Shown: piece after piece, positions 32,630 to 42,875 of the stretch
Layout of the letters: the number at the start of each line of letters is the position of its first letter
How positions within the stretch are numbered: the first letter of the stretch is position 1
NCBI GenBank assembly: GCA_036365455.1
Contig: JAWQUS010000004.1
Location: 1,743,501-1,807,500 of the forward strand
Direction: 5' to 3'
Origin: Macrosoma leucophasiata
Taxonomy: Eukaryota; Arthropoda; Insecta; Lepidoptera; Hedylidae
DNA: 64,000 nucleotides
The notes under the pieces: model-generated
The model's input: the letters and a program-made list of their open reading frames with translations, nothing else
What the model was told of the DNA's origin: nothing
The model's database searches: none
Program-made: the position numbers and the translations under genes

Positions 32630-32937
32630 GGCTCGGTAGCCTAGTGGTAGCAGGCCACTCTACTACTCTGAGGTCCTGGGTTCGATTCCCGGGTAGTAGG
32701 TTATCAGAGATAATGGTGTAAAGTCCTTTGGTTCTATTGGGATTTTTCCATTTTCTGAAGATTTCCCATTACCTCGAAGTTTGGTAATGTGCCCGGAGAT
32801 GTCAACAGGCTCGCCACCTGTTACATGGACCAAAATGTAAGCGGCGAATCGTGGGTGTTTGCATGTAGATATGCTTGAATGCAAGTATTTACCTCTGTCT
32901 ACCCCTCCGCGGATCACAGGCGTGAACGTTACGTTTT
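32630..32937 (+). mobile_element. SINE-T2, full length
   Basis: Head GGCTCGGTAGCCTAGTGGTA, B box in GGGTTCGATTCCCGGG, body GTTATCAGAGATAATGGTG, tail TTACCTCTGTCTACCCCTCC and CAGGCGTGAACGTTACG. The clearest forward copy. Confidence 0.85.
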
Positions 32938-33043
32938 TATTATACTTATTTAACTTTCTCTAGTTTCTTCATGTATTTTAATATTTCGTTAACTATAACA
33001 GTTCTCCAACATACTGTACATCATGTTCAATTCCAACTGAAAT

Positions 33044-33632
33044 AAAATACGCTTAAGGTAAGCGTTCACTTGTCGGTATCGCACGCATCGGAAGCATCGC
33101 ATTAAACGGATAATTTTTTTACAGTGCGTCCACTGTATTGGCAGCGTACGGATTACCGACTGTGAGTACTAGCATACGGATTGACGATGCCAGTGCATTC
33201 GGATTTTTGTAGTGAGCGCACTTGTGGACTATGTAAGAATGGAGGACGACGCGACAAACGCCAAAATGCTAATGGCCAACGATGCAGAGCGAGCGCGCGG
33301 GCTGCGTCCACTGATCGGCATTCCGTATGACGTCATCGGCACGCATCGCAAATGTTGCGGACAGGTGGACGCACCAATATGAGTTTCTATACAAAGAATA
33401 CTACGATCCGTTGCGTGCGATGCGTCCGATGCGTACGATACCGACAAGTGGACGCTTACCTTTACACTCACAGCCTCACTAGGTATAAACTTGTGACTTG
33501 TGTCGTGGGTGCTGTTGTTCACACGCAACACATACATAAACACCCAGACCCGAAACAAATATCTATAGGCCATCATTTGTCCCGGTGCGGGCATCGAACG
33601 GTCGTCACAAACCACTGGACCAGCTGGATACT
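33044..33632 (-). mobile_element. SINE-T1 split by HARB-m1
   Basis: Only the tip of the 3' end (ATACGC at 33047-33052, plus TTA) lies left of HARB-m1. The rest (33462-33632, TTACACTCACAGCC...) lies right of it. The intact copy at 62027 reads ACGCTTACACTCACAGCC. Confidence 0.75.
33056..33461. mobile_element. HARB-m1, Harbinger-like MITE in SINE-T1
   Basis: 406 bp with imperfect 38-bp inverted repeats (AGGTAAGCGTTCACTTGTCG and the reverse of CGACAAGTGGACGCTTACCT). TTA duplicated at 33053-33055 and 33462-33464, as in PIF/Harbinger. A short frame inside (33240 on) starts MEDDATNAKMLMANDAERAR. Confidence 0.75.
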
Positions 33633-33639
33633 TACTATT

Positions 33640-34002
33640 AAAAAAACCGGTTAAGTGTGTGTCGAGCCACGCGCAGTGTAGGGTTCCATTGTTTTTAAGT
33701 TTGATTAATGTAATGAAAAAAATAAGTATATGGAGTCGTTCAAAAATTTCGAGTAAAATACATTTGGTCCGCTATTAATTACTCGCAAACTTGTAAAGCC
33801 AACTTAAGTGTGATTGTTTTCCTTTTAATTTTGTTATATGTAGCTACTATTGCCGTAACGTTTGAATGTTTAACAACAACCATTTAGTTGGTAGAGAGGG
33901 GTGGCTCGATAGTTCTGAACACTACCATTTAGCTTCAAGTATATTAGGTAATGCGGTGGTGCCTACGCTCTCCAACTCCTACACTGAAACCAGTTGAGAT
34001 AA
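33640..34002. repeat. Repeat G start plus Fam-A scrap
   Basis: 33640-33900 (ACCGGTTAAGTGTG, CCACGCGCAGTGTAGGGTTC, GCTACTATTGCCGTAACG) matches 52600-53000. 33908-34002 is a reverse Fam-A 5' part (GAACACTACCATTTAGC). Confidence 0.65.
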
Positions 34003-34496
34003 GGAACTAACCTAACCCTACTAAGAAATTTGTATATTTAGCGAAACAGATAGAAACGCGTGCTGCACTGCACTGTATTAACGCGCAGTAAATCTCATTT
34101 AATTTATTTACACCCAGTTAAATCCATTCCATTAGGAGAATGATACATTCGGTACAACCGGTAACGAAGTTTATGCACACATTGACAAAAGGCGCCATTT
34201 TCTTTAAAGGACTATCTAGACACTACTAGACAGCCGTCTCCAATAAGATCAAAAATTGATTTGCAGCTTCCACAAACACAAGTACTTACTTGCCTAGTAA
34301 GGAAAATTACGTTCCGCTCTGAATCGCACTTATGAAGTTCTCTTAGGTGTTGCCCAACACATCCGGTAATCGTTGGACTGCAGCCCGTCAGGCGCTTATC
34401 ACCTTGCCTGAAGGATCTCGAACCTTCGAAGGATTCTCCGTTTTGTGGCAGGACATTTCTAACCGTTCCTCCACAAACTTTTTGAACTAACTTATT
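34003..34496. other. Spacer with repeat F
   Basis: 34375-34480 (AATCGTTGGACTGCAGCCCG, CACCTTGCCTGAAGGATC) matches 58070-58165. Otherwise no gene seen. Confidence 0.45.
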
Positions 34497-34795
34497 TGTT
34501 GTTTTATATTATTTCGCATTAACACATGCTTGTAAACTATATTTCTTAATGAAAAAATGGAAAGAACAATTTCTGGCGAGACTCGAACTCGCGGCCACTG
34601 GGAATCTAGTCCAGCCGCTCTTCCAACTGAGCTACCGAAGTCCTGCCCGATTTGTCAAATCTTTCCTTCACATTTATAGCATTGCCTTATGGTGGCAGCA
34701 GCGCCAACCATCTATTGCCACACTATGCTAGTTAGGCAACCGATATAATAAACGTTGTTTATTGAATATCGTAAAGAAGTCGCTTTTACCTTTAA
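34497..34795 (-). mobile_element. tRNA-IR, single-unit form
   Basis: The left terminal repeat (TTATATTATTTCGCATTAAC) is followed by the reverse tRNA-like unit (CTCGAACTCGCGG, CCGCTCTTCCAACTGAGC) and a long spacer to AAGAAGTCGCTTTTACC. The second terminal repeat is missing. Confidence 0.75.
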
Positions 34796-35214
34796 TATAT
34801 ATACCCTAACAAAATTTGTGCAGCACAATTGACCGATAAACAAGGATAACCAACTCCATTTCGCACCGGCTCTAGGTGGCGATAAAATTACAGATGACAG
34901 CTTGGACGAACGTTGCTCCATGAAATCCCAATCGACTAGCAAATACGAGAAACATTGGGACCGCATTAGCCGTACGCAGAGTACGGCCAATGCGGTTCCA
35001 TAAGGTATATACTCGTATTTTAAAAGACTGTTAATAATGAAGACGATGTCAGCAGAAATTAGCCAACTGCGCAGGAGATATAATAGTGCACAAATAGTAA
35101 GTCGTAGTAGCCTATCACCAAACTATTGTTATTCTTGTTACTAAATACAATTATTTATAACAAATTGATTCAAAGATTGCCATCACTTGTGTTGATAGCT
35201 GTATTTTACGGTCC
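34796..35214. other. Upstream region of the 35.3-kb gene
   Basis: AT-rich. A short inverted repeat GCATTAGCCGTACGC...GCGTAC... style word pair lies near 34960-34995. No other gene seen. Confidence 0.3.
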
Positions 35215-35253
35215 TATAAAATATAATGAAGTAACATGAAGTTTTATTTCATT
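35215..35253 (+). promoter_or_regulatory. Core promoter candidate
   Basis: TATAAAATA at 35215-35223 and an arthropod initiator-like TCATTC at 35249-35254, about 36 bp apart. This would give a short 5' UTR of about 30 bases before ATG 35280 and would leave the upstream ATG at 35236 outside the transcript. Confidence 0.45.
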
Positions 35254-35279
35254 CGCATTCAGGAAGTATAGTTATAAAC

Positions 35280-37155
35280 ATGCAATTATATGTTTACTTT
35301 ATATTTACGATATGCGGTAAGACTCGCTCTACGAGTATGAACCCATATTTCAATATTAAATTCTTATAATAGTTTGACATATAATGAGAAATTATTGTGT
35401 TTATTTTTATTGCTTATTTATGTATAAAGCTTAGCTTATTATCTTCCTCCTTATTCTCGTTATTGCGATTATTATTATTGCTTATTTGAGTTATAATTAT
35501 AATAACGTGCGTTAAAGGTTGGTTAAATGTTACAAGTGTTACTTACCTATTTGTGAGAACACATAATTGTATTCTCACTCATTGTATTTATCCGGATTAT
35601 ATACTGTGTGTTCTCCAAAGAAAATTAAAATAAAAAATGTTCTTATTAAAAAAATATTTTTTTAAGTAATACTTCACCAGTGATATTTATCACCGGTTCC
35701 AGTACCCGGTAATGTAACTTATATCTCAGGTTTTCGTGTGAACGTCTTATGGCTGAAGCAGTAACTTTCTTCAGCAGATTAAAAATGTTTTTTTTTTATT
35801 TCAGTCTAATGTAATCGATAATAACTTACGTGTTACAAATACGGAAGTAAATCTGGAACCTAACCTCACTATTACAATTTATTGCCAATACTCATTGTTT
35901 TTCAGTTTTCCACTGCCTTCATGCTGAAACTACAGATAATCCACTTGTAAAAAAAGCGGTCGAATTGAACGATATAATAAAATATCGAAACCAATTAAAT
36001 GAAAATGGCACAAACGATAATTATAATAAATTAAGAAACAATCCACTTAGTATATTTAATACAAAAATAGCGCGAGAAAATGAAACGGAGAAGAAAGATA
36101 CCATAAATATACAAAAAGCTAAACTAAATAAATATAGGAATCATTTAAAAGAAACTGGAATGAGAAGAATTGATCGAGGCGCTCAGTTTATAGCTGAAAT
36201 AATGAAAAAGACAATTACGGATCCAAATTTAAAGTATGCAAAAAATAATTTCTCCTTAAAATTTGATGAATATTGCGAAGACTTGAAAAAACAAAAAATA
36301 ATATATGATGTAGATTATGACTTTACTTTCCTAAATATGATTGATACCACTGTTCAGTTGAGTTCATGGGCGTTAAGAAACATGCTAAGTGACCTAATTG
36401 ACGCTAATAATACGGTCATTTCAAGCTATCTTCGTGTGATAAGGGATGATCTTCTTAAATCTGAATTAGAATTTAAAAAATATGAATTCGAACTAGCGTG
36501 CACTAATTTAGACATATGCAGACCTTATCCAGGGTTTTCCGATTACTTTGCTAAATTAATAAGTGCAATGACTAATGTATCAAATGAAAAATTTAATGAT
36601 TGTTTGTCAAAAACCATGCAAATCATTCAAGTTCAAAACTCATTTTTTGAAAAAGTCCTTGGAAAAAAGACGACAGAAAAAGTTGGTTCAAAGTTCAATG
36701 AATTGTGCATAAAAGATTTATCAAATGTAAAAACGATACTTTCTAATGTCCACAATCTTTTGATTAAAAGGCATAGTTCTATCAAGTTGAAGAGCACTGA
36801 AATGAAACAAAGAATTAAAGCATTTCGGATACTTGTGGATATGATAGACAAAGCGTTCAATTCTTATGGTGATGAAATTCTGGCTATGCATCTTGATTCT
36901 ACTATAAGCGCTATTAACACCTGGTCTTCAGGAAAAAGAAATGATATTTCAGGTGTATTAAATGACTTTGTGCAACATTTTATAGAAATATTAAATTTTC
37001 ACTGGAGTTCAAGGGAAAAGGAAGAAGTTAAAACATTAGCCGAAGTTATATTCACGGGAAAACCTAGTAATAAAAATATGTACGAATATTTGTTTTCCAA
37101 AGGTTCGAAATACGTACGAGATGTGACAATTCCATTAGGTTTAGACCTGATTTAA
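35280..37155 (+). CDS. Two-exon gene for an unknown secreted helical protein
   Basis: Exon 1 is 35280-35316 (12 codons plus one base) followed by the donor G^GTAAGACT. Exon 2 is 35906-37155, after the acceptor TTGTTTTTCAG. The join is phase 1, restores the frame and gives 428 residues. The first 19 residues (MQLYVYFIFTICVFHCLHA) form a classic signal peptide with likely cleavage before ETT, which is strong support for the splice model: the signal is split between the exons and absent from either alone. The mature part is Lys/Asn/Asp/Ile-rich and predicted helical by eye. It has five Cys (about 136, 211, 217, 245, 280), five N-glycosylation sequons (N46, N71, N127, N180, N236) and a small internal repeat KYRNxLxExG at 38-47 and 88-97. 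There is no membrane segment after the signal. I do not recognise the family, and hemolymph, salivary or cuticle roles are all open. Neighbours are only repeats. Confidence 0.7.
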
Positions 37156-37163
37156 CTTATAAA

Positions 37164-37191
37164 ATTAAAATATGAAAAGAGTAAAATTAAA
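37164..37191 (+). terminator. Possible polyadenylation signals
   Basis: Two ATTAAA hexamers (37164-37169 and 37186-37191) follow the stop by 9 and 31 bases. The canonical AATAAA is absent. Confidence 0.35.
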
Positions 37192-37620
37192 TAATATTTG
37201 CAGATAACAATTTTTATTATTTTTAATTGGATCATCTCATCTTCTTCCATCTTAGGAGGAGCAGATGATTTACCTTGGCCATTTAAATCACAATCAAGCA
37301 CTACATATTATAAAACAAAGTCTTCCGCGGCGTCTGTCTGTCTGAATGTCTGTCAGCCGGTCTTTTTGCGATAAACTGCTTTTCACCAATAGATAGAGTG
37401 GTTCATGTGGTTTGTGTATATAATTTGTCAAAGTTATGCATAAATTAGTTGAAATATAACGATAAAAGTTGAGTATCGGAAATAATCAAGCCGCCTGGGA
37501 TCAGCTTTCATTCAGTATACCTATATCCTATATATTATATATCACCAATTGAGTATACTTTATTATTTTCAAATTTCATACATTACTCTTTACTATTCAC
37601 ATTATGATATTATTTTATGG
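37192..37620. other. Spacer with a dispersed repeat
   Basis: 37317-37420 (TCTTCCGCGGCGTCTGTCTG, TTGCGATAAACTG) resembles 55005-55055 (GACGCGTCTGTCTATGTG, TTCGCGATAAGCTG). Confidence 0.4.
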
Positions 37621-37900
37621 TACTGGTGGTAGAGCTCCAGTGACGGAGCTCGGGCGTAGGCACCACCGCATTACCTAATGTACTTGCCGCTAAATGGTAG
37701 TGTTCAGCACTATCGTGTTCCGGTCAAGTGGTAATGTACGGCCCTGTAATTTCCGGCACAGAGGCCTCAGGAGTGGTAACGCATTTGCATTTTGACCTTG
37801 GTCTTTGTGCGGGTATCTGTCTATAGGCTGCAGTCATCACTTAACATCAACGTGAACTGCATGCTTGTTTGCCACTACCATAATATATAAAAAAAAAATA
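37621..37900 (+). repeat. Fam-A, full length
   Basis: TACTGGTGGTAGAGCTCC to GCCACTACCATAATATATAAA. It lacks the CATAACACCTTAG block. Confidence 0.85.
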
Positions 37901-37917
37901 TTTTAACTTGTTTTAAG

Positions 37918-38138
37918 TAAACTATAAAGTGGGCTTATTCGACCCTGGTACTCTACTTAGAAGACAAATTGTCGTCACTGCAATTTTTAAAATTGGTTTA
38001 CAAATGAAGGGTGAACATGCAAAAAAAAAATTTGCAGTAGAACATAGACGTTCCCCGTTATTTGAAGTCGGTAAAAAAAATGAGAAATATACGTACACGT
38101 TTATAAATGATAAATATTATAATCCTATAAACGTGTAA
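37918..38138 (+). other. Open frame, possible alternative last exon or relic
   Basis: The frame after a TTGTTTTAAG acceptor-like site reads (V)NYKVGLFDPGTLLRRQIVV, then a Lys-rich middle and NEKYTYTFINDKYYNPINV, then TAA. It is in the phase (1) needed to follow exon 1 of the 35.3-kb gene. No motif recognised; no ATG near its start. Could also be a decayed exon or chance. Confidence 0.25.
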
Positions 38139-38440
38139 TGATTTAGATTGTGTTTAGATGTCTAGACGATAAGTATTATAGACTTAAAAGTTGTACCGAC
38201 ATGAGTGTAGCTAAGATAAGCGTCATAATTTCAACGAAATAACAGAAAGTCGTATTTTTTAGGCTTCTCCTTGTGTTGATTGTTTATGTTTTGCGGACAG
38301 TAGCGTTAGTACGAGCCTTAAAAATATTAATAAAAAAATTTCACTTACTTGGATTTCTTCGGAGGGTTTGACGTAGGTGATAACGTGCAATAATACATAT
38401 TATTATATCATACTCGTATTATACAAAGGAATTCCTTGGT
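38139..38440. other. Spacer
   Basis: The last 40 bases (ATTATACAAAGGAATTCCTT) recur before the Fam-A copy at 39330. Confidence 0.35.
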
Positions 38441-38696
38441 AAGGGGCGTAGGGCGTAGGCACTACCGCATTATCTAATCTGTTTGCCGCCAAATGGTAGT
38501 GTTCAGCACTATCGTGTTCCGATTAAATGGTAATGTATCGCCAGGTACATAAGATCACAGATACACAAGAACTGAGGTGGTTTTAACGCATCTGTATTTC
38601 GGTCTCTGTTTTTGTGTAGATATCTATTGGCTGCAGTCATAACTTAACATCCATGTCAACTGCATGTTTGTTTACCACTTTGATTATAAAAAAATA
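38441..38696 (+). repeat. Fam-A, second subfamily with new 5' head
   Basis: GGGCGTAGGGCGTAGGCACT replaces the usual head. It runs to TTGTTTACCACTTTGATTAT and an A tail. Confidence 0.75.
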
Positions 38697-38931
38697 TGTC
38701 TCCATTTTTTTTGGAGAAGCTGCCAGATGTTGTATCAAGCATTGAAATTAACATTCAAAACTATTATTATGAACCTTTAGCCCGTCAAGTCACGAGAAAA
38801 TATGAAGGGTTAATGGGGTTAGTCAAGGCGGCTTGGATATAAATTGTCTTAAATTAAAAATTATTTGTAAAAAAAATTTTTTTAAATATATTATATATAA
38901 ATATATATATAGGTATATATATAGGTGAAGC
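38697..38931 (+). other. Coding-like fragment and AT-rich DNA
   Basis: From 38717, after a pyrimidine tract and GGAG, a frame reads KLPDVVSSIEINIQNYYYEP, then LARQVTRKYEGLMGLVKAAW and I before TAA (about 38841). It has no start and no known motif. The rest is an ATATATA-rich run. Confidence 0.2.
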
Positions 38932-39294
38932 GCGCATGGCCCAGCGGCTGGTGTTGATCGGAAGCGATCTGCTCGGTTAAGCACTACGGGCGCGGTCGGG
39001 TAGTGTGATGGGTGACCGCTAGTGGCAAATTAAATGCGCGTTTCCGTGCTTCGGAGGGCACGTTAAGCCGTCGGTCTCGGTTGCTATTGATGGATAGCAG
39101 TCGTTAAACCTTGTCGGAGGCCTTATGGGCGGTTTGAAAACATCCGACAGTGGGTTGGCCACTAACCCACCCACCTCCACCAATCCGCATTGGAGCAGCG
39201 TGGTGGAGTAAGCTCCAGGCCTCCCCCAAACAGGGGAGAGGCTCGTGCCCAGCAGTGGGACGTATAATGGGTTGCCATGATTATTATTATTATA
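38932..39294 (+). mobile_element. SINE-5S, full length
   Basis: The head derives from 5S rRNA: GATCTGCTCGGTTAAGCACT, CGGGCGCGGTCGGGTAGTGT, GATGGGTGACCGC (the internal control region). The body is GCACGTTAAGCCGTCGGTC...GATAGCAGTCG. The tail is GGGGAGAGGCTCGTGCCCAG then CAGTGGGACGTATAATGGG and (ATT)n. The tail resembles the LINE-RTE 3' end. Confidence 0.85.
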
Positions 39295-39329
39295 GGTATA
39301 ATGGCATCTCAATTACGCATATTAGGTAT

Positions 39330-39495
39330 ATCATATTATACGACGGAATTCCTTGGTATGGGGCGTAGGGCGTAGGCACCACCGCATTATATGATCTGTT
39401 TGCCGCCAAATGGTAGTGTTCAGCACTATCGTCACACTATACTGTGCTATCGTGATCCGATTAAATGGTAATGTATCGCCAGGTACATAAGAACA
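39330..39495 (+). repeat. Fam-A, same subfamily as 38.4 kb, with small duplication
   Basis: ATTATACGACGGAATTCCTT and GGGCGTAGGGCGTAGGCACC match 38410-38460, including the flank. CACTATCGTCACACTATACT shows a local repeat. Confidence 0.75.
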
Positions 39496-39497
39496 TA

Positions 39498-39678
39498 TAT
39501 AAGCCGAAACTTGAAAGGCCGTGTTTTCGCACTGTTAATCTATTTAACTATACACAGGCCCTGTAATAAACCTATATCAAACAAAATGCCACCTACTTTG
39601 TTTAGTATAACTCAATAATGCACCGAGAAAATGAAATAAACTAAAGCACCACACGCTTCCTTCAAGGTTCCCGCCAAA
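39498..39678 (-). repeat. Repeat I, copy 2
   Basis: Reverse partner of 11693-11873, about 80% alike by eye. Confidence 0.65.
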
Positions 39679-40899
39679 ACTCCTATCACAACTTAAATCT
39701 ATTGTCACAGGTGACTACCCAATGCGATAGACAAGCAATAGGCAATCGGACAGCTATCGAAACTAAATGTTAACTATGATTAGAATGAATGTTTGTGAAG
39801 TAATACGATGACTCATTAAATATTTTCGTGAAATATTAATGATTTATATTTTTAAATTGCAAAATAAAATGTAATAATTTTTATATTTTTTATCTGCGCT
39901 CCATCTTGAACGAAACATCAATCACAGGACGTGACGTCATATGTTTGTACAACAAATAATTAATACAAGTGATACTTAAATTTATTGGCTCTTTTTTGGA
40001 TATTTTCTACGTTATTTACAAGAAAAATAAGTTATACGAAATTAAACCAAATTAATTTGCACTTGGTTAGTCGTATGGAATTAAAAGATTCACTTTGATT
40101 TCAAACAGTTGACGTCACATTGTTCAGAGTCATTCGGCACAGTTTACGCGGCATTTTTGAAATTATAAAATGTATGTGTAGTTTCTGGTACTTTAACATG
40201 TTTAAATAATAAAATTAATATTTTTTATGGTTAAATAAACGTATAAAGAATCATTTTAGATACATTCTCAAAAGTTGTCCGATTCCCTATTGATACATAG
40301 CTATCATAAAATACATCAATGAATTATAAAAATACATTAATAAATTAAATACATTAATTCTTATTAAATTGAAAATAATTAAAATAATTTATTTGATTGA
40401 ATTCACATACTCGTACATACAACAAAATTATAAATATTATTTTAATTTTTTTTACACCAATTTAATACCATGTCTTATTGATATCGCAACCGAAAGATAA
40501 CATGGATTGAAAATGGCTTAGATCATGATGAATTGATTAACAGTGGCTTAGATCCATTAACACTGGTAGTTTCCGAGTTTTCGTAGACCGTGAAATTAGA
40601 CAATAATAATATTAATAATGTGTGTATGTTTTAAGGTTTACGCGAGCTGCTCTTGTTGAAATAAAACTACTTTTCGGATTTTTCTCGCGTTTATTAAACT
40701 AAAATGATTATTCAAATCAACCCGACGCTCTTCAGCTTCCGTGGTCTCGGTCAGACTCGGGGAAACGTCGGGTTGATTATAAATAAAATCGGAAAATAAG
40801 TTTAACTTCAAAAATAATGTATTTGAGGTGTATATGTATAATAGTACTGAGTGATAACTAGTATAAGAGTTTTAATGTCTGAGTTTGAAGTTTGAAGTC
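39679..40899. other. 1.2-kb AT-rich spacer
   Basis: TGACGTCATATG near 39932. No gene recognised. Confidence 0.3.
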
Positions 40900-41075
40900 G
40901 TAGCGAAAGCATTACCTAATCTATCAGTCGTTAAATGGTAGTGTTTAGCTTTGTCGTGTTCCGGGTAGATGGTAATGAATGGCTCCGTAATAACTACCAC
41001 AGAGACAAAAAAAATTAGACAACTCATCTGCATATTGACTTAAAGTTTTTGTGTAGATATCTATTGAATTCGTCA
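40900..41075 (+). repeat. Worn Fam-A, second subfamily
   Basis: ATTACCTAATCTATCAGTCG, CTCCGTAATAACTACCACAG, TTTTTGTGTAGATATCTATTG. Confidence 0.7.
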
Positions 41076-41654
41076 GCCCAGTCGCTCTACCTTCTTTGTG
41101 GTTTTCGTAGGGCGACTAGGCTTGTGAATTCAGTTGGTAGTATCCATAAACCGTATCCATCCGTAGGTCCTGTGTCAAAATGTTTGAAGACCTTGAGGTA
41201 TCCACCTCTCCACTCCACTCCACTCCTGAACCTCTGAGATATCTCTAAATTTACAATTTCAGTTAGAGTTTCTCTGGTAGTCTAACATGGGCAAATCCAG
41301 GGGATTACGTACGTTATGACCCTTGGTTGAGTCTCAAAATGAAAACCGGCGGAAAAGTTTTAGAGGGTCCAAGTTAATCATAGCCCGATTCTTCATCCGA
41401 AGGAGGCGAATGCAAACGCATTTAGACCTCGATAAAAAAAAGAAGGACGGACATAGCGAAATATCAGGGGGCCTTGTAGCGTATGTAACCTTACAAATAT
41501 GGGGATTGGTTGAGATGGTGAATTCCTATCTCGACTATTATACAAAGTATACAACCTCCCGTACTTCTTGTGCTCTTTATTCGTCAATATTTTCCTTGAT
41601 GAGATGTTGATTCCTAATTTATTTCTTTCTATATATAAATTCAAGTTTATAAGT
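41076..41654. other. Spacer with unrecognised open frames
   Basis: Overlapping frames at 41323-41644 on both strands have no motif I know. The 41060-41230 stretch could be a worn transposon UTR. Confidence 0.25.
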
Positions 41655-41955
41655 GATGGGTGACCGCTAGTGGTAAATCAAAATGCGCGTTTGCGTGTTT
41701 CGGAGGGCACGCTAAACAGACGCGGCGATGGTCCCGATTGCTATCGATAGATAGCAGTCGTTAAACCTTGTCGTAGGCCTTATAGACGGTTTGAAAATAT
41801 GCAAGAGCGGGTTGACCACTAACCCGTATCTCCACCAACCCGCATTGGAGCAGCGTGGTGGATAAGCTCCAGGCCTCCCCCCAAAAAAGGAGAGAGACTT
41901 GTGCCCAGCAGTGGGGCGTATAATTGGTTGCCATTTTATTATTATTATTATAAAA
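41655..41955 (+). mobile_element. SINE-5S, 5'-truncated
   Basis: Begins in the 5S part at GTGATGGGTGACCGCTAGTG, then GGAGGGCACGCTAAACAGAC and the standard tail with (ATT)n. Confidence 0.85.
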
Positions 41956-42090
41956 CATAGATTTCTCTGACCATACATTAATTCCGTCATGTGATTCTGA
42001 ACCGAAGCCATATTCATAACAACATTTCTCTATTGACGTACATGTCATAATCGGGGTTTACATGGACTTGTTTGGTTAAAGAAACAATTT

Positions 42091-42420
42091 TCATCATTTC
42101 AGCCGAAATACATCCAGTGCTGGACAAAGGCATCCCAAAAATTGCCACAACAAACCGTCGTGGGCTGCCCTCATCCAGCGATTGCCCGCGACCTTCACCA
42201 GGTCGTCGGTCCGCCTCGTGGGGAGCCCACTGACGCTTCGTCTTCCGGTACGCGGTCATCACTCGAGAACTCTTCTACGCTATCGGTTCTTCGAGCTATG
42301 TGTCCTGCCCACTCTCAATTGAGATTCGTTATTCAGTGGGCTATGTCGGCTACTTTGGTTCTCATGAGTATCTCCCCAGTTCTTATTCGATTTGTGTGTG
42401 AAAGTGATCAAATTATAAAA
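42091..42420 (-). mobile_element. LINE-RTE 3' end
   Basis: Reverse copy whose translation (VDRRPGEGRGQSLDEGSP and neighbours in other frames) parallels the C-terminus at 6.4-6.75 kb. The 3' end reads CCAGCACTGGATGTATTTCG and GCTGAAATGATGAAAA. Extra indels break every frame. Confidence 0.8.
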
Positions 42421-42509
42421 TGAGTGAATTGGTTCCCATTTATGAAGATTATGATACGCTGAAAGTTATTTAAGTTATTTTTTTGAATACACAAAAAAAA
42501 CAATTTATG

Positions 42510-42875
42510 ATAATTGTTTTTATATTATTTCGCATTAACACATGCTTGTAAAATATATTTCACAAGCATGTGTTAATGCGAAATAATATAAAAACAATTA
42601 TTAAGGGTAAAAGCGACTTCTTTACGATATTCAATAAACTGAAAAGTCTATTATATCGGTTGCCTAACTAGCATAGTTGGTAATAGATGGCGCTGCTGCT
42701 ACCATAAAGCAATGCAATAGATGTGAAGGAAAGATTTGACAAATCGGGCAGGACTTCAGTAGCTTAATTGGAAGAGCGGCTGGACTAGATTCCCAGTAGG
42801 TCGCGAGTTCGAGTCTCGTCTGAAGTCAAATTTTTCTTTCAATTTTTCTTTAAAAAAATAAAATAATGTATGATA
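42510..42875 (+). mobile_element. tRNA-IR with doubled terminal repeat
   Basis: The left end is a palindrome of the terminal repeat with itself (TTCGCATTAACACATGCTTG / CAAGCATGTGTTAATGCGAA). Then come the spacer AAAGCGACTTCTTTACG, the forward tRNA-like unit (AGTAGCTTAATTGGAAGAGC, CGCGAGTTCGAGTCTCG) and the tail TCAAATTTTTCTTTC. Confidence 0.8.
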
